NCBI GenBank assembly: GCA_944474755.1
Contig: OX104112.1
Coordinates: 80,675,756 to 80,739,755, forward strand
Reading direction: 5' to 3'
Source: Limnoperna fortunei
Lineage: Eukaryota > Mollusca > Bivalvia > Mytilida > Modiolidae
DNA length: 64,000 nt
Part shown: positions 11,197 to 24,800 of the stretch, one piece after another
How positions within the stretch are numbered: the first letter of the stretch is position 1
How the letters are laid out: the number at the start of each line of letters is the position of its first letter
The notes under the pieces: generated by a model
Told to the model about the DNA's origin: nothing
Databases searched by the model: none
Seen by the model: the letters and a program-made list of their open reading frames with translations, nothing else
Made by a program: the position numbers and the translations under genes

Positions 11197-14100
11197 ATGA
11201 AAAGGGTAAGCTATTAAATAATGACATGAAACAGTAAAAATAAAAAAGTGTTTCATAATTTGTCAATATTAATGTTTATTATTTATCCATGTTCCATGGG
11301 AAAATGAAAAACAAAACCTGAGATTAATTATTTCAAAGACAAACACTTATTACAAATTGTTTGCTCCACAACTTACAGAAATATGGATATCAGCAATGGA
11401 TTTCACAAAAAGTCGAAAGTGTGAAAAGCACAGACTGATACATGTCTTATATGCTCATCTAATGGATGGAAACTTAAACTCAATCTAATTAAAATTAAAT
11501 CTTTCACTTGCTCCCCCTTTTTGTTATTGGTCGCTGCGCAGCGACCACAGCAAAAAGGGGGGGGGGAGCAAGTGAAAGATTTAATTTTAATTAGATTGAC
11601 TTAAACTTGGAAGATGAATATACAACACATTTACTTCTTAGTAAAAACTTTAATATATAAATTGCTTATACATATAATTTCTTTATGTTGTAGGTAACTT
11701 CGTGGACTATACTGGTTGCATGCCTGATCCTTTGGTCCATATTCGAAGGTGTTCAGCCACAAGGCTTCTTCATACATTCTGCCATTGTTGATGGAAAGCC
11801 TACAGTAATTACGACAGTTGTGAATGGTACGTCTGTCCTGAACAGTAGCCCGCCAAATAGGAACAACGAGCCAAAGGCAGCAAAGTTTGAAATTACTGTG
11901 TCGTCTGCTGATCAAAAATGGTTAGATTCCTTGTTGTTTATTCCAGGAAAGGGCGATGAAAGATTGAGAAAGGAATACCGACAATTATCAAAACAAGAAC
12001 GAGATGACTTGAATTTAGCCTTTAATCTTCTGAAAAACGACACAGTAAGTTAAATATGAATAATCAGTAAAAGAACAATGAAACTTATTCCTTACACAAT
12101 AGAATGATGCAATTATGTGATTTTGTTTAAAAATTGACAGAGACAAAACAGCATATTGTAAAAAAAATAAAGTGAATTTGATTATCCATACAAACTATGC
12201 ACAGAGACTGTAAGGATGCTGCTGTTATACATCTGTTTCAACTGCAAAGAGATCTTAATTTTTCTTCAAGTCTTGAATTTTGTGTCACAGTATTTTAGTT
12301 TTATATAAAAAATGCACATGTTATTAGAAACAACTGATTTCAAATTAAAAACAAGCAAGTTACCAAGACAATAGGGAAAATCAAGTTTTGGTTGTACGAA
12401 ATTGAGAGTTAACTTCTCAGCTTAGAATTGTATAGGGATTGGTTGATATTACACATCATAATGCTTATCATATAGTCATAACAGTTGCTTTAATTTTCAG
12501 TCTGTTAGTTTGAACAAGTATGATCTTCTAGCCAACATCCATGCTAGATCTTCAGCTAATGCCAATGCTCATAAGGGACCTAATTTTCTTGGCTGGCATC
12601 GAGTGTTTCTTCTTATGTAAGTCAATAAAAATAGTAAGCATGTTAATACAGGTCTGTTATGCTTTCAGAGTAGTGTTATTATGTCTTGTTGTTTACTATC
12701 CATCCTGCACAGAGCTGTTAGTGTTTTAACACTTTAATTGCCTTTTATTTCGCCAAGATAATGCTTTTACTAGTATAACTTCAATAAAAGATATGTTGAT
12801 ATGGTTAATACTGCAACAGTTCACTATTTTATAAGCCAGTATTCCAACTACACAAACAATACATAACATAAAGTAATTATTCTAATTAATAATCAGGCCT
12901 GTAGATGATTTCTGTAAAAATGGGTCCACAGCATTTGTATTTCTACAGCATATCATACATTTCGTTAGTTTTTAGTAGCGTTTAGTTATTATTTTAAGTG
13001 TATAACAGATAATTTTAAGCTTTAATTTGTACTTGGTTGGATGTCATGAAAAATTATGGCTATTTGACATATAGCTACAATAATGTAGCTCCTTATTTTT
13101 AAAATTTTTTTTTGTTATGGACGTAACAAAAAAATTTTTTAAAAATAAGGAGCTACATTATTGTAGCTATTTGACATAATGTTCCAACTTTTCATGTTAT
13201 GCTATGAAAACAAATTTTAATAATATTTTTTATTTATTTAAGGATGGAAAATGCTCTTAGGCAGAAAATTAACAATGTTACAATACCATACTGGGATGTG
13301 ACATTAGAAGAAGCAATGGATAAGCCATACAACTCCATTATTTGGTCAGCTGACTTCATGGGAGGTGGAAATGGTGTTGTGAAAGATGGCGCATTCTTTG
13401 ACTGGGAAACACAATTTGGATATGGACATCTTATGCGCTTCCTGGGTGCACAGGGAAAACTAATGTCAAAAGAGGATGTGGAAAATATATTATCCCGAAG
13501 ACATTTAGGGGACATTACAAATCCTAGAGCAGGGGAAAAATTCAACATTGAGGAAATTCACAACCAAGTTCATGTATGGATTGGTGGCCAAATGAAAACA
13601 ATTGAAATAGCTGCATTTGATCCTATATTTTATCTTCTTCATGCTTTTACTGATAATATGTGGTCTGAATTTAGAAGCCATCAGAAAAAAGATAGTGTTG
13701 ACCCAACTTCGGATTATCCAGAGTATTATGGTCTGTCAACACATTCCCCCTTTGCTCCAATGGCTTTAGGTAATGTAATGGTATTGGATGGGATCAGTGA
13801 TAAATGGAACGAAAATGTGCTATATACTGCCAGACAAACTTGTAATCAAACTTTTAATGGTTGCAGTGCTCCATTTGTAAAATGTGATTTTTCAAAATGG
13901 AAGTGCATCTCCAAAAGTATGGAGGAAGTTGAACATGAGCTGCATATCAGTAATGTGAACTTGAATAAAATATCAAAGAATCAACAAAAGCAAGAACCCT
14001 TTAATTCCAGTATATCAACAAATAATACAGAAACCACACGGACACCAATTAATCAATGGAATTCCACATTTTATAGAAATTTCCAAGGACCGATTGCAGT

Positions 14101-14251
14101 TTTACCGCAGCATGCCGTTCATGAAGTAGTTAAAGTGTCAGAAGTGTATCAGTTTTATTCAGATTTAACTGCAGCTCATACCGATGCTGTAAATTTAATA
14201 TTATTTGTCATTTACCTGAATGTTTTCTATTTCAGAAATGAGTACCGTTGA
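11197..14251 (+). CDS. Tyrosinase (type-3 copper), secreted or membrane-anchored
   Basis: Tyrosinases oxidise phenols to o-quinones; in molluscs they serve shell periostracum, pigmentation and immunity. Coding exons by GT/AG borders and matching phase: 11197-11205, 11694-12044, 12501-12616, 13243-14251, giving 494 residues. The tiny first exon supplies Met-Lys-Arg, which completes a signal peptide (VTSWTILVACLILWS). The CuA site holds His134, His144 and His153 (AHKGPNF, GWHRVF). The CuB site holds His265 and His269 (HNQVHVW) and His292 (DPIFYLLHAF). The usual HisHis pair is LeuHis here, but the liganding second His remains and the 23-residue spacing is normal. A cysteine-rich stretch follows (CNQTFNGC...KCDFSKWKC), then a low-complexity Asn/Thr linker and a hydrophobic segment near the C-terminus (LILFVIYLNVFYF) before NEYR, suggesting a membrane anchor. 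The start exon is less sure than the rest. Confidence 0.93.
11481..11598. mobile_element. Palindromic MITE with 9-bp target duplication, tyrosinase intron 1
   Basis: CAATCTAATTAAAATTAAAT and the following bases up to the poly-C/T tract are mirrored by the right arm ending ...TTTTAATTAGATTG. The loop is centred on TGGTCGCTGCGCAGCGACCA. ACTTAAACT flanks both sides exactly (11472-11480 and 11599-11607). A 9-bp duplication with long inverted arms is typical of Mutator-like elements. Confidence 0.85.
13072..13169. mobile_element. Palindromic MITE with 9-bp target duplication, tyrosinase intron 3
   Basis: An almost perfect 98-bp hairpin: TAGCTACAATAATGTAGCTC on the left, its inverse on the right, and a short loop around TTATGGACGTAA. 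TTTGACATA is duplicated at both borders (13063-13071 and 13170-13178). It has the same architecture as the element at 11481-11598 but unrelated sequence. Confidence 0.85.
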
Positions 14252-14612
14252 TTACATTAAATCCATTACAGAATGTGTTTCTTATTTTCCAAAGATTTCT
14301 TCTTAAAGAACTTTGTAAAATTGGAATTATTAATATCTTTAAATCATTTGATTTAAAAATTTGCTGCAAAGCATTAAATTTTGCACAAATAATGGAAAAC
14401 TGAACTTTACATTACATATGATTGTATATTTTCTTTGCATTCCGTTTATTACTGACATTGTCATATATAATGACAGCATTCAACTTAATACCCTTCGGGC
14501 AATGTGTTGTGAAGTAGCAAGCTGCACTTTATTATAAAGTTAGCAATTTTTGTTAGCATGGTCATATTTAAGGATAGACTAATTAACATAACTAAGTTTG
14601 AATTGCTATCAA

Positions 14613-14618
14613 AATAAA
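14613..14618 (+). terminator. Candidate poly(A) signal of the tyrosinase gene
   Basis: AATAAA lies about 360 bp beyond the stop codon, in an AT-rich 3' region. Other AATAAA words follow further on, so this is only the first plausible one. Confidence 0.35.
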
Positions 14619-15945
14619 GTATATCACAACATTTAAGACATATCTGAACCAAATTATTTTTATTTAGCCCTCAGTCCAATACAAGAACTTAAGTAGCTTT
14701 CCAAAATGAACAACCAATTGTAGTGAATTATGAAACATGTAACAAGGACATAATCATACAAGTATTACAATGTTTATATGACTAAATTACTTTGTTGGTG
14801 TTGGTGAATAAAGGAAGTAGATGATTGAAGGGGAAAACAAACATTCTAAGCAGTCCGATTTAATATACCAAGAAACTTATCTAATAAATTATAATTATTT
14901 TATCAAAAGGTTTAAAGTTGTAATAAAAACACAACTTGCATAATGTTACAATTTATTTTGCAAACTTTAAAACATTACTTAATGATTTATAAATAACAAA
15001 GTATATATATATATTCTATATACATATCCACTAATATTACAAAGCACATCACAGACAAGGAATTCAGCTTATAACACTTATTATTGTTACAGTTCAAATA
15101 ACCAGCTGCAAGAATAATAAGTATTTACATATAACACCATACTATTAGGTTTTTACTTCATCAGTACTGGTTATTAATTTTATGAACCAAGCAGAACTTT
15201 TTCAGAGCAGGGAAAATCACAACTTAAGAATGTAACCTTCATATCCATAGCAAACTATTTTATCTTTTTATTTTATGACCTCATAACTGCATATTAGGTC
15301 ATGCATATGTATAATGAAGAAATATAATGCATGCTTATTTTCGTTTTCTGAAAAATCAAATGAGTACAATAACATTTTAACACTTAAAATCAATAAAATT
15401 TACTTGGAACTACTTGTAATGCTATGATTTGAAGTAATTTTTTAAATTAAAAATGGGTACAATAGCCCTTAAAATCAATAAAACTTACTTTGAACTACTT
15501 GTAATGCTATGATTTTAAGTTATTTTATTTTAATTAATTTTAAAGTACCACAGAACAATTGTATTGTTTTCCTCTGGTAAAGACCAACAAAAGTAAATTA
15601 ATCTGTCAATCTTTCATATCAAACATTTCAAATAATGATGATTATTATATTTTTAGATCATTAAAAATCCCTTAATGAAATGTAAAATAAAGTAGCATAT
15701 CAGGAAATAATAAAAATAGCCACAGAATCTTGAGCTTTTAATTTCTGTTATTCCAGTTACATAAAAACCAAATGGAAAACCTGAATTAAAAAAAAATACT
15801 GAATTGACTGTAAGAATATAATTAATGGCTAGCACTTAGCATAAGAAATTGAACAGACAAAAAAACATAAAAAATAAGCCTGGCAATCTATCAACTTGAG
15901 AAATATTTTCTTAAAAATGTATTACTTGAAATTTTCAGCATGTAA
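14619..15945. other. Intergenic AT-rich DNA with a short duplication
   Basis: No gene is visible. Around 15385-15530 an 84-bp segment is duplicated in tandem (AAAATCAATAAAA/CTTACTT...CTACTTGTAATGCTATGATTT). A small TA tract sits near 15003-15012. Confidence 0.5.
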
Positions 15946-17480
15946 AACTCCCAGGAGCATGTATCGCTCACCTGAACCTGAAACCAATTAATCAACTTCT
16001 TTTTTATCCAGCTTTTCTTTGCTATAAAGAATTGTCTAACACTTTGCAAAACCCAACAGTTTTGACATTTTAAGGGAAATAACTCCTATACGGAGTTCAC
16101 CAACACATATGGATCAATAATCATTTTGCAGATCTTGATGAGCTGAATAATTTTGTATAGCAAAGACTTTCTCTAGCTCTTATGGTTTTCAAGTTACTGA
16201 GGAAAAATGAAAAATAGATAGTCTTGTTGAGCTTTTGATGCTTAGGAGGAAGGTTCACTTCAAAATTTCTTCATCTGACATACTTTTTAACTATCAGCCA
16301 GAAACTATTTAGACCTCCCATCCTCCCCCTTCTATTTTATGCCAAGGTAGCCATGTTGGAGGTCAGCTGTCATGATTTGCACAATTTTAGTAGAGGACTC
16401 CTAAAGATGATGTGTGCAATGTTTCAAAGCAGTCCTTTCATTGGTTTATGAGGGGAAGATTTTAAAAAATCAATTAAAATTTATTACAAAATAAACATTT
16501 CAACAGACAATCTTGACCCTCTAGTCATTTTTGTAGCTCTAAAAGAGTTGAACAATTAAGCAATGCTAACTTTTTCTCTAGTTCTAACAATTTTCAAGTT
16601 TTTCAGGAAAAAATGGCACAAATCATGAATTTTGACGAGTAAGGGACAATAACTCCTAAAAGGGGTCATCATACAACATCAACTCAATGGAGAGTTTTGT
16701 AGAGCTTTTGATGCTGAAAAAGAAGGGCTCCTTGATTTTCCTGTATCTCTTATACTTTTTAAACAATAAGCTAAAACAGTATTTTGACCCCCTGTTCTTT
16801 TTTTAACCAAAGCGACCATGTTAGTTAATCTGAGGCCATGGTTTGTGCAATCTTGGTGAAGGACATTGGACAGATGATGTGAACAGAGTTGCAAAAGCAG
16901 TCCTTTCTGTGGTTTCAGAGGAAGAGATGATTAAAAATCAATTAAATCTGATAAAAAAAAAACAGTTAAAGGGGAATAACTCCTAAACAGTTCATAAGAC
17001 AATCTTGACCGTAGTCATTTTTGAAGCTCTCATAGAGCAGAACAATTAAGCAATGCTAACTTTATCTATAGTTATTACAATGTTCAAGATTTTGATGCAA
17101 AAATCATTAATTTTGAAAATTAAAGATCAATAACTCCTACAAGGAGTGGTCATACAACTTCGATCAAATGGATTGTTTTGTAGAGCTTTTGATGCGGAAA
17201 AAGGAAGGTCTCTTCGGTTTTCCTGTATCAGTTATACTTTTTAAACTCTAAGGCAAAAACTATATACCCCTATTCTATTTTTAGCGGAGGCAGCCACATT
17301 GGTTAGTCTGAACCCATGATTTGTGCAAACTTGATCGAGGACATTTTACTGATTATGTGTGCAAAGTTTCAAAGCAATCCCTTCAGTGGTTTTCGAGAAG
17401 ATTTTAAAGAAAAGTTAACGACTACGACGGATGCCAAGTGATGGTAATAGCTCACACGACCCTTCAGGTCAGGTGAGCTA
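15946..17480. mobile_element. Satellite-cored interspersed element (GCTCACCTG family), copy 1
   Basis: It begins with CTCCCAGGAGCATGTATCGCTCACCTG and ends with CCTTCAGGTCAGGTGAGCTA, the terminal signatures shared with 20512-22680 and, in inverse orientation, 47191-48993 and 50011-51420. The interior is a few diverged tandem units containing AATAACTCCTA...GGAGT and TTTGTAGAGCTTTTGATGC. No transposase is seen. Small antisense ORFs within it are incidental. Confidence 0.8.
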
Positions 17481-18868
17481 CCCGTAACAAAAACTCATCA
17501 TTGGAAGCATGTGCACAGAAATGTCAGGAAAAGGACTTCACCTCATTTCTTTACAAAGTAAAATGTATTACACTTTGTTAAATTTCTTGTACAGACAGAA
17601 AATGTTTTCGGTTCCTTGATACAATTAAAACATGGAAGAACATACTTGAAAAGCAAAAGAATTTCTAACGGTTGCCAGTTTGCTGTTTTAGATGCAATAT
17701 TATTAAATTTATTTATTTATTTGGTAAAGTTTCTGTGTGTTCTGAGCCTTGGCGAGGGCTTCCATAGTTTAACTATGAAGATTGGAGAAATCTTATAATC
17801 CATGAGTAGTAATGCAAGAATCTGTTTCTTTAATTTTAAAAAGTAGTAATTTTGCAAATTTACATACAAATTCTCAGAATCCTAGTTTTATTGTCAAGTG
17901 GTAAATGAAAATTGTTTTATTTATGATGTCATTATTTTTGTTTATGACGTTAGTATTTTAAACCAATCAATAGATGAGAACCACATTTTTACCAGTGAGG
18001 AAAATTTTTTTTCCACACCAGCCAAGCAGTTTGAAATATTACATAAAAATTAGAGAAAATGTTTTTAGTAATAATTTGTGTCATAAATAACAGAAATTAT
18101 GTTTAAATATGCTCACATTGAATTGTAAATAACACCAAGAAATTAACATGAGCAAAAAAATGTGTTCTAGGAAAATTGTACATCAATTCAAGTTCAATGG
18201 CAAAGAATTTCATAAAAACCATAAAACAGTGGGAAAGCTTTTACTTGCAAAAAATGTGAAAAACATTTAGATTACCATCAATTAGCCCCATTTCCATTTT
18301 AGTGTAGAGTGTTGGATTAAATCAAATATAACCTGTAGCTGGTCATATCGTAAATAATGAACAACTGAAAGTTGTTTCATCATAATATACATAGCTGAGC
18401 AGGCATTTTGAGATGACCTTCATGCTTGTGTATAAATAACCTTAACAGAATGAAAATATAGCAGAATGAAGTAAAATAATACTATGGGTGTTAACCCTGT
18501 TTGCGAAATGCCTTCACTAGGGTACTGTGAAATTTTAAATGAAATTATCCTGATTAAAAGCAAACAATTAGTTTTTTTAATGCATATATCTGCAGGTTTT
18601 GCAATCTTGACATGGAACAAAATACATAAAATATGCACAAAAGCCGACATGGATGACACAGAATGAATGCATGTTATGTCATAGTGCTGGTTAAATTGAC
18701 ACGCTTGCTCGAAATGGCACGTTTTAAAAAATATTACAAAAAACTATATTAAGTCTGTATAACACCTTAATATAAAGATTTATATTTGAATGATTAAAAT
18801 ATTAAAAACAATACATAATTATGCATCAGATGAAATTGCATAATGCAATACACAAGTGTTGCACTCAG
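17481..18868. other. Intergenic, nothing recognised
   Basis: AT-rich sequence between the repeat element and the 3' end of the minus-strand gene. It should contain that gene's 3' UTR. Short ORFs (17616-17798, 18420-18666) show no domain. Confidence 0.45.
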
Positions 18869-21800
18869 TTAATCTTCTACTGTTTCTGGGCTTTTGAGTT
18901 CCAGTTCCGGTGCATTTAAAAGTTCTTGACAGACTTCAGTATTCTGTCTTACAAACAAGGTGATTCCAGCTTTATATGCAGCAGGTATAGTTATGTGAGA
19001 TGTCAGCTGAGCTCGGTATCGAGGACCTTGATGAGATAACGCAGTACAGGCTTCTCTCAATACATTTACAACTTGACCTTAAAGTACAAAGAAACTTATC
19101 ATAGAATATATATATATATGCAGAAAATAAATTATTTTTTCATTTATAACTATATACTGGATTTCTCTTAATTCCATAACCAATTTGTCAGAAAACATAT
19201 GCAATTAACAGAAAGGCAAATTTTTAACAGAAAATATAGTTTTCACTTCAATTGTCTTATTAAAAGCTGTGTTAATTCATAAAACAATTCAATTGATTTT
19301 TTTTCTAATGCTTTAATTCTTGTTAAAACAATAACAATATAAATAAAAGGTTGTCAAAACATGCTTTGATAATTTTAGTGCAAGACACAAGTGTAATTAC
19401 CTTGTTATGAAAATGTCAGTTTTTGACAAGTAGTAAGTCTATTTCTGGATAATTTTATGCAATAAACAAGAATATTTCACTTTCTTAACATTTTTCATGC
19501 AATAAACAGATATTTTTAACATGGAGAGTATAGGAAATGGTTTGGTGTTTTAAATTATTATGCAATTCAGAGAAATTAGCAATTAACATGTATGCAATTT
19601 AGTGGAGTCCACTGTATGTACTATGAGAAAATAAATAACTGTTATAAAAATAACCAATCAAATTAATAAAAAGCAAAATTCTTAAAAATCTAATATAAGT
19701 CCATGGTACAAACCTAATACATTCATTGTCTGCCATCTTCTGTCATTTTTCTTCAGGAATTCATTAAGAGGTGCCCAGTCTCTGAATCTGTTAACAACAT
19801 CCTGTCGTCTTATCAGTAACACTGAATCACTTGTTAGTTGTTCCATGATTGTTTCCTCAGGAACAATCTCTAATGGATTTGTCAAGTACACTCCTACAAT
19901 ACAAATATATCACAGGTTACAGCTAAAACAATGAAATCACACATATTCAGTTAAAGTACCAAACAGTTCTAGCCACGGAAAAGAAGTATATCAAAACAAT
20001 TACAGCGTTTCAGGGTATCAAATATATAGTGATTCAGGCCTGCTGTATCACAATACTTATCAAGATATAGGGTTATTATTAACCTAATGCATTCAAAGTA
20101 AACCATTAGTTATTTAAACCTAATGTCTGATGTATCCTTCATTTTGCATTTCTATAGTATTTTGAAGGCGGGAAATAACAGGTACAAGTGCCCATCTTGC
20201 ATAAATAAAATAATGTTCAACATTTTTAGAATTTGAAATGTTTTTTAAAAAGACTTATGAATTTCCCCGAGCATAATGGTTTCAGAAAACGTACTTATAA
20301 TGTGTATTATCTATGTTCAGAGTCATTATAACACAGTACTGGTAATACTGCACACCACTATCAGTAAGTGTGATACAATGTTTTACAACAAATATTACCA
20401 AAAGCCGAAGGTCAATGTCAATACCATTTTATGTAATGATAGATAAAACATCATTGAAGAAGTTAATTATTACATACTGTACCATAATAAAATGTTTTAT
20501 TACTATATTTAACTAGAGGCTCCCAGGAGCCTGTAATCGCTCACCTGGAATCCAAATGACTTCAACTATATTTAAATTTTTGAAATTAACAGTTTCAGTC
20601 TAGTTGTTATAGCTTTTAAGTTACTGTGTAAAAACTAAACATTTCTTCAAAAATTTTAGTTAAATACAATAACTCCTATAAGGTGCCATCAGACAATTTC
20701 TGAAAATTAAATGGTTTGTAGGCATTGTCCTTTAGGGTACTTTAGAAATTTACAGTTTTACTCTACAAGTAGGTGTGTAATAGACTAATTTATAATTCAA
20801 AAACTGTTCATTTGTACAAATTCATAATGAAAGGACAATAACTCCTATAAAGAGTCATCTTGCAATTTTGGACTAAGCAATCATTTGTAGGGCTTCTATT
20901 CCTGATCATTTGTGCAATTTACAGTTTCAATCTAGCAGCTATAGTTTTCAATTTACAGGACAAAAATGGAAAATTTCATAACAAAATTGTCATTTAAGGG
21001 CAATAACCCCTATAAGGAGTCATCTGACAATTTCAGACCAATTAAGTGAATTGTAGGGCTTTTAATGCTGATCATTTTTGCAATTTTTAATTTCATTCCA
21101 GCTGTTATGGTTTTTAAGTTACAGGACAAAAACGGAAAATTTCATAAAAAATTGCAATTTAAGGGCAATAACTCCTATAAAGAGTCATCTGACAATTTCA
21201 GACTTTATAGTAATTTGTAGAGCTTGTATTGCTGATCATTTTTGCTATTAACAGTTTCACTCTAGCTGTTACAGTTTTTAAGTTACAGGACAAAAACGGA
21301 AAATTTCATAAAAAATTGTCATTTATGGGCAATAACTTATTTAAGGAGTTGTCTGACAATATCAGACCAATCAAGTGAATTGTAGGGCCTTTATTGCTGA
21401 TCATTTGTGCAATTTACAGTTTCAATCTATCTGCTATAGTTTTCAGGTTACAGGACAAAAACTGAAAATTTCATAAAAAATTGCCATTTAAGTGCAATAA
21501 CTCCTATAAGGAGTCATCTGACAATTTCAGACCAATTAAGTGAATTGTAGGGCTTTTAATGCTGATCATTTTTGCAATTTATAATTTCACTCTAGCTGTT
21601 AAGGATACAGGACAAAAACAGAAAATTTCATAAAAAATTGCAATTTAAGGGGTCATCTGACAATTTCAGACTTATATAGTAATTTGTAGGGCTTGTATTG
21701 CTGATCATTTTTGCTATAAACAGTTTCACTCTAGCTGTTACAGTTTTTAAGTTACAGGACAAAAACGGAAAATTTCATAAAAAATTGTCATTTATGGGCA

Positions 21801-24800
21801 ATAACTTATTTCAGGAGTTGTCTGACAATTTCAGACCAATCAAGTGAATTGTAGGGCCTTTATTGCTGATCATTTGTGCAATTTACAGTTTCAATCTAGC
21901 TGCTGTAGTTTTCAAGTTACAGGACAAAAACGGAAAATTTCATAAAAAATTGCCATTTAAGGGCAATAACTCCTATAAGTAGTCATCTGACAATTTCAGA
22001 CTAATACAGTGAATTGTAGGGCTTGTATTGCTGATCATTTTTGCTATTTACAGTTATACTCTAGCTGTTATAGTTTTAAAGTTACAGGACAAAAACAGAA
22101 AATTTCATAAAAAATTGCCATTTAAGGGCAATAACTCATATAAGAAGTCATTTGACTATTTCAGACCAATCAAGTGAATTGTAGGGCTTTTATTGCTGAT
22201 CATTTTTGCCATTTACAGTTTCACTCTACCTCATATAGTTTTCAGGTTATATTGTAAATACCAAAAATTTTGTCAAAAATCGTCAATAAAGGGCAATAAC
22301 TCCTACAAGGAGCCAATACACAACTTCACACTAATAGCAACTATTGTAGACCTTAATGTGCTGATCAATTTGAAGTAACGGATTTCTCTATAGCTATTAT
22401 AATTTTTGAGATAATGATCAAAAACCTGTGTTGACCCCCATGTTCTATTTTTAGTAACAGCGGCCATATTTGTCTGTTGATCAACACCCTGGGTAAAAAC
22501 ATGAAACTAGGAAACCTTAGGATGATTGTGGCCAAGTTTGAAAAAAATTGGCCTAGTGGTTTCAGAGGAGAAGATTTTTTAAAAAGTTTACGACGGACGA
22601 CGGACAACAGACGACGGACACGGACGACGGACGCCAAGTGATGGCAAAAGCTCACATGGACCTTCAGTCCAGGTGAGCTAAAAATATACTTGAATAAAGA
22701 TCTTTTATTGTCAAATATATACTTTCACAGTTTATGTTTAAAAAAAAAACATTCTTTAAAAAAAGAAGAATAAAAAGTATTTTTTGGGGGGGTATTTCCA
22801 TAAACAGAATAGAAGATCAAATTTCAAATAAAAAAATTTCGGGGACTGAACAATCACATTCATGGTTAAATTTCTGGTTTGTGGTCCAGTGTAGAATAGA
22901 AGTGTAAAAAGCAGTTAACAACAATTTGAAGAAGTTAGGGGTCGTCCATAATTGTCAACCATTTTCACAAGTGTGCAAAAAGCACACTTTTTGAGACCCC
23001 CCACCCTCCCTCAAAAAGCGTACATCAACCATTTCTCTACCTTTGGGAAAGAGGAAACTTGTATTGTGTTTTTTCATATGCCTTATATCCTGTTGTAATT
23101 GGTTTGTTCATTTCAATAAATACATGTACCAAATGTATTTTTAATGTTTAAATTTTATAACAGGAAGTACAAAACCATTCCTTACATATATCCTTTGTCT
23201 TTTGTATCCTCTCTGTCTCCAACTTGTCTCTGCTTCCAGTTAATATCAACGTTATAGATTTTATTTATAATTTAATGTCAATTTTATAGAGCTTTGCTTA
23301 TATGTTAATAACTGTACTCAGCTAAATGTATACAGGTTATAATATGCACTGTTAAGTAATGTATGCTATGTGTTTGTATTAAATGTACATTGTTATGTGG
23401 GAATTTAATCGAAATATTAAATCTTATCTGTCTATCTATTAGTATTAATTTGCATGAAAAAGGTCTGCAATATAGCTTTTGCTGTCCGTCTGCACCCTCT
23501 GATTCTTAACCAGCAGGCTTGGCATGGCATGATCTGTATCTGCTCATCCTTTAAGAATTTATATTGTACCGATGCTATTATATGGCCTAGATGTAGTTAG
23601 GTTGTCAGTTACTGACTTGGAAACATAAACAATTATTAAAACGAATCCCAACATTTTCCTACAAGTACAGCTAATTTGACCGCTTATTTCCTAAAGGGAA
23701 AGATTCCATTTGTAGGTGAGATTGATAAGAAAACTCGGAAAACCTTTGGACTTTTAAGATGAAACTTTGACCCTATTGAGAGAGAGAGATAGCAAAAAGG
23801 CAACTTGCAATGAAATGTATTTATTCAAATAGTTGGTTTACAAAAGTTACAGAAACTGCTCTTAAATATGATCTGCCATCGCCACACGATCTTTAATATC
23901 TCAAATCGGCAAGAGAAAACCCTGTATAAAACGTGACATTAATGCAGTAGTGATTGTGGAAGCAGCGATAAATCGACTCTGAAATTCTAAACTTTTCTGA
24001 TGTAGTATTTGGAAAGCTACACAATATTTGGGCCAACTGCGGCACGCAACCATTCACTTTTACAAAAGCATATTTTAAAGTAAAAGTAGCTACTGGAGTG
24101 CTCATTCTCCAAAATCATAAGTTGATATTTTCTGCCTGGGTAGCTTCACCAATCTGCTTGCTTTGTTATAATGAACAGGAGGACATCGTTCATTTCTTCA
24201 AGAGATGCAATGTTATTTGCATGAAACATTTAGACTGCTAAACTTATTATTGACTGTACTTCTTTCCATTTCATTACCAAGGAAACATGTGATAGAATAG
24301 AAACAATATCCAGAGTCCTGTGTTAAAACTCGCGGGAACATTCTTTCTGGAATTATACTACATGTATATAATTTAAGTGATTAAGCAACGCTGAACGGGT
24401 CATTGTCGACCTGGATACTATATCAGCGTACCCAGGGTACTTAAAATTTGAGAAATGGTAACCTATCCGGACTATTTCATATGTAATGGTACCCAGGCAA
24501 CAGTGGAATCGAAGTAATAATTTACAACTCTATGAAATTGCTATACATGATAGAAACGCTGATTCACAGTTTCTTACTGGGCGGCGGTGATTCTGCCAGA
24601 GGGAGTTATATACAGAATAGATTATAGAGATTAGTTTGTTTCTTTTATCACGTACTCTGTTTCCCTACTTTTCAGAAACACAATTGTTAACAATTCTTCG
24701 TACTTTGTTTTTTGGGGGTTTTTAGAAATCCGTCACTTATTTTGCAGTACAAACACGATAAAGTTTGTTTGCCACGCCATTCTTGAAATCAATGTAAATA

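Noticed and set aside
13234..13548. Antisense ORF opposite the tyrosinase CuB exon
   Set aside because: Shadow of the coding exon on the other strand.
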